In this document: one piece after another, positions 8,655 to 16,400 of the stretch
Numbering within the stretch: the stretch's first letter is position 1
How the letters are laid out: each line of letters begins with the position of its first letter
DNA from: Mycolicibacterium austroafricanum
GTDB lineage: Bacteria; Actinomycetota; Actinomycetes; Mycobacteriales; Mycobacteriaceae
Direction: 5' to 3'
DNA: 64,000 nucleotides
Assembly: GCF_902705885.1 (NCBI RefSeq)
Contig: NZ_CACSIP010000056.1
Span: forward strand, 1-64,000
The notes under the pieces: model-generated
What the model saw: only the letters and a program-made list of their open reading frames with translations
Database searches by the model: none
Told to the model about the DNA's origin: nothing
Position numbers and translations under genes: made by a program

Positions 8655-9389
8655 TCAACTCACCGCGACCCCGATGAGGTGGCCGACGAGGTAGGTCGCT
8701 GCGATCGCGAACCCGCCGAACGCCAACTGCCGCAACGACCCCAGCACAAGCGGCCGGCCGGTGATCCGGGCCGCGGAACCACCGGCGAGCAGCAGTCCGA
8801 CACCGCCGAACGCAAGGCCGAGCCACAGCGACCCGTATCCGAGCAGGTACGGGATCAACGGGATGATCGCACCGACGGCGAACAGCACGAAAGACGACCC
8901 CGCCGCCACCCACGGGGACGGCTTCTCCCGCGGGTCGACCCCGAGTTCCTGCACCAGGTGAAAGTTCAGCGCCCGGTTCTCGTCCCGGTGGATCTCCTCG
9001 GTCGCGGTGGCGGCGGTCTGAGGCGTCATCCCCATGTCGGTGAGCATCGCCGCCAACTCGGCCCGCTCGGCCTGCGGATGCAGCCGGAAGGATTTGCGCT
9101 CCACCAGCACCTCGGAGTCGATCTGCTCGTTGGCGGTGGTCACCGATGTGTACTCCCCTAACGCCATCGAGAATGCGCCGGCGAGCAGACCGGCGACGCC
9201 GCTGAGGACCACGGTCTGAGCGCTCGCACTCGCCGCGACACCCGCGATCAGGGCCGTGTTGCTCACCAGCCCGTCCATCGCGCCGAACGTCGCTGCCCGC
9301 AACCACCCTCCGGTGACGTTGGCATGCCGGTGGTCGGCGACGTGCGGCATGCCCGTCGGCGACACGGACGGATCGGCGGAGTCGGCCAT
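8655..9389 (-). CDS. VIT1/CCC1-family Fe/Mn transporter-like membrane protein
   Basis: The protein is 244 residues. The first helix region (WLRAATFGAMDGLVSNTALIAG) matches the VIT1/CCC1 start, including the Asp-Gly that lines the ion path. A charged metal-binding-type middle segment (EEIHRDENRALNFHLVQELG) is followed by three C-terminal hydrophobic helices. The family moves Fe2+ or Mn2+ out of the cytosol. The ATG at 9389 (MADSADPS) is preferred over the one at 9437, which adds a poor leader. The gene converges with the MFS gene, leaving only a few bases between stops. Direction and metal are inferred from the family. Confidence 0.85.
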   Translation of the reverse strand: MADSADPSVSPTGMPHVADHRHANVTGGWLRAATFGAMDGLVSNTALIAGVAASASAQTVVLSGVAGLLAGAFSMALGEYTSVTTANEQIDSEVLVERKSFRLHPQAERAELAAMLTDMGMTPQTAATATEEIHRDENRALNFHLVQELGVDPREKPSPWVAAGSSFVLFAVGAIIPLIPYLLGYGSLWLGLAFGGVGLLLAGGSAARITGRPLVLGSLRQLAFGGFAIAATYLVGHLIGVAVS

Positions 9390-9491
9390 GGTGATGATTG
9401 AACGCCTGCCGTTCGGCGCTCCGGAAGTCAGGTTCACCTAGGTTTGCAGCATCACAGTTTGTATCCGCGACCCGCGGGCTACCGTCGAGAT

Positions 9492-11456
9492 ATGACCACC
9501 ACTGCGGAGCATCTACGCAACACACTGGACGGCCGCTTTCGCGACGTGAAGAACCGGGTGCGCCAGGAACTCACCCATCAGGTCTTCCGGCCGCACTACA
9601 CCCCCAACACGGTGATCGCCCGCACCAAGGTGGGTGAGCAGATGCGGATCATGGCCGCCCAGGGCGCGGCCGAAGACGGATTCAAGAAGGAACACGGCGG
9701 CAACGGCGACGTGGGCGCCGCCGTCACGCAGATCGAGATGCTCGCGATGAGTGACCTATCGCTGATGGTGAAGGCAGGCGTGCAGTGGGGCCTGTTCGGA
9801 GGTGCGGTCGAGAACCTCGGCACCGAACGGCACCACCAGGAATACGTCCCCCGGATCATCAGCCTGGACCTGCTGGGCTGCTTCGCGATGACGGAGACCG
9901 GGCACGGCAGCGACGTCCAGTCGCTGGAGACGACGGCGACCTACGATCCGGACACCCAGGAATTCGTCATCGACTCCCCCACCCCGTCCTCACGCAAGGA
10001 CTACATCGGGGGCGCAGCCGAAACCGCGCGGGTGGCAGCGGTTTTCGCGCAGCTGATCACCCCGGACGGCGAAGGCCACGGGGTGCACTGCCTGATCGTG
10101 CCGATCCGTGACGAGGAGGGCAACGACCTGCCCGGCGTGACCACGTCGGACTGTCACTACAAGGGCGGGCTGCCCGGGGTGGACAACGGCCGCATCCAGT
10201 TCGATCAGGTCCGTGTCCCGCGGGAGAATCTGCTCAACAAGTACGCCGACGTGGCCCCCGACGGCACGTACACCTCGCCGATCGAGAACATCGGTCGCCG
10301 GTTCTTCACGATGCTGGGCACCCTGATCCGCGGCCGCGTCACGGTCGGCGGCAGCGCGGGCGCCGCAACGCGGGTGGGGCTGGACATCGCCACCAGGTAC
10401 GCGTTGGAGCGCAGACAGTTCTCCGCCCCCGACGACGAGCAGGAAGTGCTGCTGATGGACTACCTGGTCCATCAGCGCCGACTGCTGCCGCTCATCGCAC
10501 GGTCGTATGCGTTGCAGTTCGCGCAGAACGAACTGGTCGCCAAGTGCCACGAGCTGCAGACCGCCGACGACCCCGACCCCGAGGAGCAACGAGAGCTGGA
10601 GTCCCGCGCGGCGGGCCTGAAGGCCGCCAACACCTGGCATGCCACCCGCGCCATCCAGGAGGCCCGCGAAGCGTGCGGCGGGGCAGGCTATCTCGCCGAG
10701 AACCGGCTGATCGCGCTCAAGGCCGACACCGATGTGTTCACCACGTTCGAAGGTGACAACCACGTCCTGACCCAGCTGGTGGCCAAGGAGCTGCTAACCG
10801 CCTACGCCGACGACATCAAGGGGATGAGCCCGGTCGAGTGGGTGCGCTTCGCGGCGAACTTCGCCGGCGAGCGGGTGATGAAACGCACTGCGGCGCAGAC
10901 GATCATGCAGACGATCCTGGACACCCGGCAGGACAACGAGGAGGAGGGCAGCCTCTTCAACCGTGGCACCCAGGTGAAGATGTTCGAGGACCGCGAGGAG
11001 TACATGCTGGCGTCGGTCGCCCGGCGACTGCAAGGTAAATCCAAGGAGATGAGTGCCTTCGATGCGTTCAATGCCGTGCAGGATCACGTACTGCACGCCG
11101 CGACCGCGCACATCGACCGCATCATCCTGGAGGCGTTTGTCGCCGGAATCGACACCTGCGAAAACGACGACGCCCGCGAGATCCTGGAAATGGTGTGTGA
11201 CCTGTACGCGTTGTCGGTGATCGAAGAGGACAAGTCCTGGTTCGTCGAGCACCGTTTCCTGTCCACCGAACGCTCGAAGGCGGTCACCCGCGGCATCAAC
11301 GACCGCTGCCGGCGGTTGCGGCCGCACGCGGAGACACTTGTCGACGGGTTCGGCATCCCTGAGCAGTTGCGCTACGCCGAGATGCTGCACCCCGAGCACA
11401 TTCCCGACGCCGATGACCACACCGAGCAGGACGCCACCAGCGCCGGGGTCATCTGA
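9492..11456 (+). CDS. Acyl-CoA dehydrogenase / acyl-CoA oxidase-like flavoprotein
   Basis: The protein is 654 residues, longer than ordinary acyl-CoA dehydrogenases (about 380-400) and in the range of acyl-CoA oxidases. It has the FAD/substrate segment CFAMTETGHGSDVQSLET and the CGGAGYLAENRL motif. The segment TFEGDNHVL is where acyl-CoA oxidases carry their catalytic Glu. A C-terminal domain of about 200 helical residues follows. It probably carries out the first step of beta-oxidation of a lipid or branched acyl-CoA. The ATG at 9492 is preferred over an upstream CDS-like extension to 9444. It stands alone between divergent and convergent neighbours. Confidence 0.88.
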   Translation: MTTTAEHLRNTLDGRFRDVKNRVRQELTHQVFRPHYTPNTVIARTKVGEQMRIMAAQGAAEDGFKKEHGGNGDVGAAVTQIEMLAMSDLSLMVKAGVQWGLFGGAVENLGTERHHQEYVPRIISLDLLGCFAMTETGHGSDVQSLETTATYDPDTQEFVIDSPTPSSRKDYIGGAAETARVAAVFAQLITPDGEGHGVHCLIVPIRDEEGNDLPGVTTSDCHYKGGLPGVDNGRIQFDQVRVPRENLLNKYADVAPDGTYTSPIENIGRRFFTMLGTLIRGRVTVGGSAGAATRVGLDIATRYALERRQFSAPDDEQEVLLMDYLVHQRRLLPLIARSYALQFAQNELVAKCHELQTADDPDPEEQRELESRAAGLKAANTWHATRAIQEAREACGGAGYLAENRLIALKADTDVFTTFEGDNHVLTQLVAKELLTAYADDIKGMSPVEWVRFAANFAGERVMKRTAAQTIMQTILDTRQDNEEEGSLFNRGTQVKMFEDREEYMLASVARRLQGKSKEMSAFDAFNAVQDHVLHAATAHIDRIILEAFVAGIDTCENDDAREILEMVCDLYALSVIEEDKSWFVEHRFLSTERSKAVTRGINDRCRRLRPHAETLVDGFGIPEQLRYAEMLHPEHIPDADDHTEQDATSAGVI

Positions 11457-11472
11457 CCGGAAGGCGCGGAGC

Positions 11473-11715
11473 TCAGCCGCAGCCGCCGCCCCACGCCACC
11501 GTTCCGCAGCCCGGTTCGGCGTGCACCGGCGGGCTGAACGACGCCGTCGCCAGCGTCGTCGGGTCCGGGGAGGGTTCGACGGTGGCTCCTGTCCCGCCGA
11601 CGTGGAACGAGCCACCCTTCGGGTAGGTGCCGGCGTTCGCAACGTCCACGCCGACACCCGTCAACAAGGCGACCGCACCAAGACCTGCCGCAAAGAACCT
11701 GAATCGCTTGGACAT
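11473..11715 (-). CDS. Small exported hypothetical protein
   Basis: The product is 80 residues. It has a Lys/Arg start (MSKRFRFF), a hydrophobic core (AAGLGAVALLTGVGV) and a probable signal-peptidase site after VANAG, leaving a mature chain of about 50 residues with two cysteines near the C-terminus (GCGTVAWGGGCG) that could form a disulfide. A strong Shine-Dalgarno, GGAGGA, lies 6 nt before the ATG, and a palindrome sits just upstream. I do not recognise the family. Convergent with the acyl-CoA dehydrogenase gene. Confidence 0.7.
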   Translation of the reverse strand: MSKRFRFFAAGLGAVALLTGVGVDVANAGTYPKGGSFHVGGTGATVEPSPDPTTLATASFSPPVHAEPGCGTVAWGGGCG

Positions 11716-11734
11716 CTGCTGTCCTCCGAATAGC

Positions 11735-11746
11735 GGTATCGCGATA
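11735..11746. promoter_or_regulatory. Palindrome upstream of the small exported protein gene
   Basis: GTATCGCGATAC is a perfect 12-bp palindrome about 20 nt upstream of the start codon and just 5' of the Shine-Dalgarno. Its position suits an operator or a 5' leader element. The binding factor is unknown. Confidence 0.35.
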
Positions 11747-11860
11747 CTGCGGCGACTGTGCCGATCAGCTCTGACGCTCTCAGGATATGTGCGGTGCGCC
11801 GGAAAGTGATTGCCGCGCAGCGCATCAGCAGCAACCTGCCAGTGATCCCACGGCTTTGAC

Positions 11861-12340
11861 TCAGGGGCCGGGGATGGGGTCGAGCACGGTGAGCCTGCCG
11901 TCCTCGAGCGTCACCCGGGCCGACCCGATCCCGGTCGGACAGCACGGCTGATCCTGCCCCTGACGCCACTGGTACTGCACGTGCGCGTGGTGGTCCCCCT
12001 GTGGGATCACGGTGATGTACGGACGCGGTTCGGGGGTCGGTGAGCCCACCGGGTCGGTGTCGTCGAAGAAGAGCACCTGCTGCGGGCTGTCGGGCGCCTC
12101 TCCGTCGGTGACCACCACCCAGTTCAGCCGACAGTCCGGCGCGTTGCCGCGGGCGGTCTCCCGCCACTGGCCGGGCGGCAGCAGTAAGAACTCGGAGGTG
12201 ACGACCTCAGCCGTCGGTCCGGGGCCGCACGCGGCGGTGCTCGTCGGCGCCGGAGCAGACGGGCTCCACCCGCAGCCCACCGCCACCGCAGCCAGTGTCA
12301 CCAGCATCACCAGCGCCGCCAGGGGGCGCGAAACTCGCAT
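11861..12340 (-). CDS. LppP/LprE-type lipoprotein
   Basis: The protein is 159 residues. An N-terminal signal with hydrophobic core (LAALVMLVTLAAVAV) ends in the lipobox AVGC, so the mature protein starts at Cys23 and is lipid-anchored on the outer face of the membrane. The mature part has a Cys-rich ending (QPCCPTGIGSARV) and the pattern ITVIPQGDHHAHVQYQWR, like the mycobacterial LppP/LprE family of unknown function. It directly abuts the left end of the tRNA-Asn element, so its upstream region may have been altered by the insertion. Confidence 0.78.
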   Translation of the reverse strand: MRVSRPLAALVMLVTLAAVAVGCGWSPSAPAPTSTAACGPGPTAEVVTSEFLLLPPGQWRETARGNAPDCRLNWVVVTDGEAPDSPQQVLFFDDTDPVGSPTPEPRPYITVIPQGDHHAHVQYQWRQGQDQPCCPTGIGSARVTLEDGRLTVLDPIPGP

Positions 12341-12390
12341 GCCGCAAGACTAATGCCGCACCGGGCGGTTGCCCGACATCTGAGACGTGT

Positions 12391-12411
12391 GCTCCCCCGG
12401 CTGGACTCGAA
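12391..12411. repeat. Left attachment site (copy of the tRNA-Asn 3' end)
   Basis: These 21 bases are identical to 17297-17317, the last 21 bases of the tRNA-Asn gene, and lie in the same orientation. The rest of the tRNA is absent here. A 21-bp identity to a tRNA 3' end, next to an integrase gene and about 4.9 kb from the intact tRNA, is the normal mark of a site-specific insertion. It is called left for its position in the window. Confidence 0.85.
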
Positions 12412-12519
12412 TTAGCCAAGCAGCAAATAGACACTTGTGGACTTGAGCGGACATAACTGCTCTCACCAGGACTTATCTTTCATGTATGCTGTCCTCAGCA
12501 ACATCCATAAACTAGGCCA

Positions 12520-12551
12520 GATAGCACGCGGATGGCCAGACAGATAGCACG
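12520..12551 (+). repeat. Integrase arm-type site pair, left
   Basis: GATAGCACGCG occurs at 12520-12530, and a partial copy GATAGCACG at 12543-12551. The same motif recurs twice at the other end, all in one orientation, about 110-140 bp inside the left core. This matches the spacing of phage integrase arm sites. The motif lies just 5' of the integrase start codon, so binding could also repress int. Confidence 0.6.
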
Positions 12552-12565
12552 AACTGGGGTACTTC

Positions 12566-13726
12566 ATGGCGGGGAAAGCAGGGCGCCGGAGTTGGGGCTG
12601 GGTTCGGAAGCTTCCCTCCGGTCGCTTCCAGGCGAGCTACATCGGACCAGACCTAGTCCGTCACCGTGCGCAGCGGACCTACACATCGAAGCTGGACGCC
12701 GAGCGGTGGCTGGCCGACGAGCGGTGGGCGATCGAACGCGACCAGTGGACTCCCCCGTCGCAGCGCGCCGCCGAGGAGAAGGCGAGAGGCGTGACCCTCG
12801 CGGACTACGGCCCCACCTGGATCGAGCAGCGCACCAAGGGCGGGCAGCCGCTCAAGCCGCGGACAAAGAGTCACTACACGGCCCTGTTCAACGATCACAT
12901 CAAGCCGAAGCTGGGCAAGCTGGCACTGAAGGACATCACCGCGCAGGCTGTCCGCGACTGGCACGCCCACACCCTTGTGGCAACACCCACCTACCGGGCG
13001 CACGCCTACGGGCTGCTGCACGGCATGCTGGCGACCGCCGTCTCCGACGAGTTGATCGCCGTCAACCCTGCACAGATCAAGGGTGCGGCCAAGACCAGCC
13101 GGAAGCGACAACCCGTCATTCTCGACGTCGCGGAGGTCGGCGCGCTCGCCGAGGCGATGCCGGAATGGTTGAAGGCGTGGGTACTGATCTCGGCTTGGCT
13201 CGGCACCCGCTGGGGCGAGTCCACCGAGTTGCGCCGGAAGGATCTGAACGAGGACTGTTCGGAGATCACCATCAGACGTGGCGTCATCCATCGCGACGGC
13301 AAGTGCGTAATCGACACCCCCAAGTCGGGCGACGGTCGCAAGGTGGTCGTGCCGCCACATATCCGCGACGACTTGAAACACCACCTGGACGCCCACGTGG
13401 GTAAGGCCTCCGACGTTCTGTTGTTCCCGCCGGCCCGCGGTGGCTGCCATATCCGAGACCGCGTGTTCCGTGACTCCTACTTCGATCCGGCCCTGACCAA
13501 GATCGGCCGCGACGGCGAGGCGAAGCCGCGTCCTGCCATCCACGACTTGAGACACTTCGCCGGGACGAACACTGCGCGCGTCGGCAACCTCGTTGAGACG
13601 ATGGGCCGGCTTGGTCACAAGACTGTGGGCGCCAGTCTCATCTACCAGACGATCGCGCAGGGTCGCGATGCCGAGGTGGCAGAGGCGTTGTCGAAGCTTG
13701 CAGAGGTGTCTAAGAAGGCGTCATAG
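12566..13726 (+). CDS. int: Tyrosine recombinase / phage integrase
   Basis: The protein is 386 residues: an N-terminal arm-binding region, a SAM-like core-binding region (about 78-170), and a C-terminal catalytic domain. All catalytic residues are visible: Arg215 in GTRWGE, His326 and Arg329 in HDLRH, His351 in GHK, and Tyr360 in LIYQ. It should insert and excise the element at the tRNA-Asn 3' end. The ATG at 12566 directly follows the left arm-type repeats. No frameshift is visible, so the enzyme appears intact. Close relatives are integrases of mycobacteriophages and actinobacterial islands. Confidence 0.93.
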   Translation: MAGKAGRRSWGWVRKLPSGRFQASYIGPDLVRHRAQRTYTSKLDAERWLADERWAIERDQWTPPSQRAAEEKARGVTLADYGPTWIEQRTKGGQPLKPRTKSHYTALFNDHIKPKLGKLALKDITAQAVRDWHAHTLVATPTYRAHAYGLLHGMLATAVSDELIAVNPAQIKGAAKTSRKRQPVILDVAEVGALAEAMPEWLKAWVLISAWLGTRWGESTELRRKDLNEDCSEITIRRGVIHRDGKCVIDTPKSGDGRKVVVPPHIRDDLKHHLDAHVGKASDVLLFPPARGGCHIRDRVFRDSYFDPALTKIGRDGEAKPRPAIHDLRHFAGTNTARVGNLVETMGRLGHKTVGASLIYQTIAQGRDAEVAEALSKLAEVSKKAS

Positions 13727-13895
13727 CCGCTCTCCGTGTATGGACCAAAGCATACAAACCCCTTGTGAGCAGCGATAATTCAGTCCCGAAAATGAGACGT
13801 CCTGCCTATAGGATTTCGCCACCTCCTTGTTCTAGAGTGCACATCAGCGCCCACGGTCCACGTGGAGCGCCACAACTAAACAGGCGTTCTCACAC

Positions 13896-13930
13896 GCCCA
13901 CCTTCGACTTCGGCCGAGGGTGGGCTTTTT
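13896..13930 (+). terminator. Rho-independent terminator / possible attenuator before xis
   Basis: GCCCACC (13896-13902) pairs with GGTGGGC (13919-13925), followed by TTTTT. It lies 170 nt after int and only 20 nt before the xis start, with the xis Shine-Dalgarno immediately after. It could simply end the int transcript, or act as an attenuator in the xis leader. Confidence 0.75.
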
Positions 13931-13950
13931 CGATCCCTATGGAAGGCAAT

Positions 13951-14127
13951 ATGTCCAACGAACTGCCGCTACGTCCGACGATCCAACAAGGCGCGGACTA
14001 TCTCAACTGCTCGACAACGCACGTGCGCCGGCTCATCGCCGAGGGAAAGATTCAGGCACGACGAATCGGCAAGCGTGCCATCCGAATTGAGCGTGACTCG
14101 CTTATCAAACTCGGCGGCGCGGTGTGA
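13951..14127 (+). CDS. Excisionase-like helix-turn-helix protein
   Basis: The product is 58 residues with the MerR-like excisionase pattern: TIQQGADYLNCSTTHVRRLI is the helix-turn-helix, and GKIQARRIGKRAIRIERDSL the wing. The start at 13951 has a good Shine-Dalgarno (GGAAGG) and is preferred over in-frame starts further upstream. It lies in the integrase-bearing end of the element and overlaps the next open frame by 4 nt (GTGA). Probably an Xis-type directionality factor or a small repressor; the sequence cannot separate the two. Confidence 0.8.
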   Translation: MSNELPLRPTIQQGADYLNCSTTHVRRLIAEGKIQARRIGKRAIRIERDSLIKLGGAV

Positions 14128-14507
14128 CGGAGACCGATTATGTACCCCCTGACGACTCCTACACGAATGCCGACCAACCAGTGCTGTGGGAGGAACCCGA
14201 GGACGACGTTGCCGGCGATGACTTCTCCCACCTCGGCGAGCTGTGGCTAGACGAGGGCGATGGGCACTGGCTCGACTGGGGCGTCGCCGGCGAGGGTTTC
14301 CAGCCCCTCAAGGGCGACCTCTACGGCGCCCACGGTCCACACACCGTCCACGAACGGCCGCACCGGCTGGCCGGCGCGGTCCTCCCACTTGTACAGGTGG
14401 ACGTGGTCAACGGGTGGGGCAAACGTGGTCATCGCTTGTTCCTCTCAACACAATGCGGCGGACAATACGACAACGACCGTAACCCGAGAATGTTCGTTCA
14501 CCAATAG
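14124..14507 (+). CDS. Acidic hypothetical protein (element cargo)
   Basis: This 127-residue open frame starts with a GTG that overlaps the xis stop (GTGA), a typical coupled start. Its first 50 residues are strongly acidic (many Asp/Glu, with LWEEPEDD and LWLDEGDG), and the end is less convincing. A well-formed gene on the opposite strand (14247-14432) overlaps most of its 3' two-thirds, so only one of the two may be expressed, or the plus-strand gene may really be shorter. I recognise no family. A DNA-mimic role would fit acidity alone and is only speculation. Confidence 0.4.
   Translation: MTETDYVPPDDSYTNADQPVLWEEPEDDVAGDDFSHLGELWLDEGDGHWLDWGVAGEGFQPLKGDLYGAHGPHTVHERPHRLAGAVLPLVQVDVVNGWGKRGHRLFLSTQCGGQYDNDRNPRMFVHQ
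14247..14432 (-). CDS. Small hypothetical protein antisense to the xis-linked ORF
   Basis: The product is 61 residues (starts MTTFAPPVDHVHLYKWEDRAG). The ATG at 14432 is preceded by a strong Shine-Dalgarno (GAGAGGA) at proper spacing, and the codons are typical GC3-rich mycobacterial ones, so this looks like a true gene. It is compact, with a YKWED motif and no membrane segment; small mycobacteriophage proteins look similar. It overlaps the plus-strand open frame 14124-14507. Function unknown. Confidence 0.55.
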   Translation of the reverse strand: MTTFAPPVDHVHLYKWEDRAGQPVRPFVDGVWTVGAVEVALEGLETLAGDAPVEPVPIALV

Positions 14508-14589
14508 GCAGTAGTTGGGCGAAAAATGCAGTGTAAGAACACATCTCTCAGATTTTGACGAAGTATTTCAAAGCTTGGCCAAGGTTCGC

Positions 14590-14985
14590 CTAGGACTCCG
14601 GTCCAGCGAATCCGCACAACTCGTGCTCCTCGTCATCGCCGGGGCGGTAGTAAGTGACGCGAATCCATCCCGGCATCCTTTGGGTGATTACGTCACCGGC
14701 CCCTTCGACTATCCACTCTTCAGATCGAAGTGCGTAGAACACGTACCCAGGGAGAGTGCGAAAGACGAATGGCACCTTTCCACCGCGAATCCGCGGGGTG
14801 TCGGTCTCTCCGCAACCCACCGGACCCGATCCGCCTGATTGACTCAGGATTCGTGGGGCTTCTCTTCGTGCGGTGAAGTCAAGGAAGCCTTCGGAACGAA
14901 ATCCGCCCTCAGGGTCCGTTGAACGGGTGACCGTGAAACACACATCCGGTAGTCCATCGAGTTTGAAAGCTGCTGTGTCGTCCAT
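14590..14985 (-). CDS. Hypothetical protein, second gene of the cargo pair
   Basis: The protein is 131 residues with no signal peptide or membrane helix. Features include a Cys-containing start (LPDVCFTVTRSTDPEGGF), a Gly-rich middle and the ending DDEEHELCGFAG. Beta-rich patterning (VPFVFRTLPGYVFYALRSEEWIV) suggests a small globular fold. It begins 3 nt after the stop of the Cys-rich gene 14989-15414, so they form an operon. GC is lower than in the host. No family recognised. Pairs of small genes in a passenger position in islands are often defence or toxin-antitoxin modules, but nothing here proves that. Confidence 0.6.
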   Translation of the reverse strand: MDDTAAFKLDGLPDVCFTVTRSTDPEGGFRSEGFLDFTARREAPRILSQSGGSGPVGCGETDTPRIRGGKVPFVFRTLPGYVFYALRSEEWIVEGAGDVITQRMPGWIRVTYYRPGDDEEHELCGFAGPES

Positions 14986-14988
14986 CTT

Positions 14989-15414
14989 CTAGTTCACGTC
15001 CCTCTCGTGTACGCGAGCGATGAGATCGCTAATCCAATCGGCGTTGATGACGGCCAGGGTTTCACACTTGGTTTTCCCGCAAGCGCAACCGTTCTCGGTC
15101 TCCCTGTGATACCGATAGAGCTTGTCGAACTGGCGCAAGATGTTGTCACGCGAACGGTAAGCCGCGTGCATCTTGGCGCGGTAATCGTCTGCGAGGTCGA
15201 GTGCGTCATTGAGTTCGTCGGCCGTCTCACCCCAACGCACTCGGACTTCATATTCGTGATCCTGAGCCATTTTCAGCGGATTACCCTGATGTTCGTTGCA
15301 GATCCGACAGCGCCATCCCCGAATCAACCCGTGCGCGTTCCGCACTGCTGACGCCATACGTTCGGCAATTGCCAGCTCGCAGCATTCGCATTGAACTGTG
15401 ATTGGCAGGTCCAT
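14989..15414 (-). CDS. Cys-rich, zinc-ribbon-like hypothetical protein
   Basis: The protein is 141 residues with clustered cysteines: CECC near residue 9, CRIC near 36 with a nearby His, and a C-terminal CACGKTKC. The spacing suggests two metal-binding knuckles (one HNH- or zinc-ribbon-like, with WRCRICNEHQGNPLK) separated by a long charged helix (ELNDALDLADDYRAKMHAAYRSRD). It is the first gene of a two-gene minus-strand operon and is divergent from the 250-residue gene at 15509. An HNH-like nuclease, a sensor or a DNA-binding protein are all possible. The family is not recognised. Confidence 0.6.
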   Translation of the reverse strand: MDLPITVQCECCELAIAERMASAVRNAHGLIRGWRCRICNEHQGNPLKMAQDHEYEVRVRWGETADELNDALDLADDYRAKMHAAYRSRDNILRQFDKLYRYHRETENGCACGKTKCETLAVINADWISDLIARVHERDVN

Positions 15415-15508
15415 GCATCAACGGTGGCACGCGCCACCGACAACCTTCCGATTCGACTCGCCCGACGCGTCTATGAGTCCAGCCGACCAATCGAAATAGG
15501 CTCATGGC

Positions 15509-16261
15509 ATGACACCACCCGCCGAGCAGCCCGACCAATCAGACAGCCGGCACATTCAGCGGTTAGACGAGACCCGTCGCTCCGTAACGGCAACCAGGGA
15601 GGCCGAGCAACGTGCCCTCACGCCGGCGGACACTATGGAGGCTCTCGCCCTTCAAGTCATCGGCGGCTGGGAGTCCGTCACGACCGACATCACATGGATT
15701 CGGTTCCACCTTGCAGGGTTCGACGCCGACGAACTTGAGGAAGACAGCAAGCTCGCCAGGATCATGCGTGTTGCCGCCGACGAGATCGGAGTTCGATGGC
15801 CCCACCAACCATTCGCGTCCGCTATCACGTTCGCGAACAACACTCGGCGCACGCTGGCGCACTTGCTCTACATCGAGTCAATCGTCGGCGAGCGACCTCA
15901 CCGCACGATGAGAATCGTTCGTCCCGGCGCACCTGGCGAACCTCGCCAACGCACCCGCGGTCTGTCGTGGAGAGATGAGACCTGGTCAATGCAGACCCGC
16001 CACCGTGCCGACATTCTTGAGCAAGATCTCATCGCAGCCCTAGCCGCTATCCGATCGGTCCGTGATTGCCTTCACGGGCTAAATCGAATCCGCGGCATCC
16101 TGAGCGAAGAGGGCACGCGAGAGGGTTTGGCCGACGACAAGATCATCGATCCGTTCATGTGGCAGGTCAATTGGTGGCTGCCTGAATGGGGCGAACTCTG
16201 GTCAAGGCCTTTAACGGTGGCTGACGTTTTCCTACAGCCTGGCGAGACGAATCCTGCCTAA
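15509..16261 (+). CDS. Helical hypothetical cargo protein
   Basis: The protein is 250 residues, mostly predicted helix, with no signal peptide, membrane segment or known motif. It has several Trp residues (WESVTTDITWIRFHL; WQVNWWLPEWGELW) and a central basic/aromatic stretch (RGLSWRDETWS). It is divergent from the Cys-rich pair, with about 95 nt between, and has its own strong terminator at 16314. It is the largest non-recombination gene of the element and so the likeliest bearer of its trait. No homology is recognisable by eye. Confidence 0.6.
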   Translation: MTPPAEQPDQSDSRHIQRLDETRRSVTATREAEQRALTPADTMEALALQVIGGWESVTTDITWIRFHLAGFDADELEEDSKLARIMRVAADEIGVRWPHQPFASAITFANNTRRTLAHLLYIESIVGERPHRTMRIVRPGAPGEPRQRTRGLSWRDETWSMQTRHRADILEQDLIAALAAIRSVRDCLHGLNRIRGILSEEGTREGLADDKIIDPFMWQVNWWLPEWGELWSRPLTVADVFLQPGETNPA

Positions 16262-16313
16262 GGGAGCACCGGCAGAGGCACAACATACGCAAACCAAGCT
16301 GTGGCAACTAGAG

Positions 16314-16351
16314 AAGGCAGCCCCTCCCTGGGTAGCGGGAGGGGCTGCCTT
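16314..16351 (+). terminator. Strong terminator hairpin after the helical cargo gene
   Basis: A perfect 15-bp stem (16314-16328 with 16337-16351) surrounds an 8-nt loop, followed by TTCTTAG. It lies 53 nt after the stop of the 250-residue gene and can end transcription there; it may also serve the minus-strand gene that stops at 16401. Confidence 0.85.
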
Positions 16352-16400
16352 CTTAGTACGGCGCAGCGGCGGGCCACTTCCCCAAAGCCCGCCCTCCTTG

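Noticed and set aside
9415..9470. IdeR-like sequence upstream of the VIT1-like gene
   Set aside because: Only the right half of the box (about 8 of 11) fits; the left half does not, so it is not supported as an iron box.
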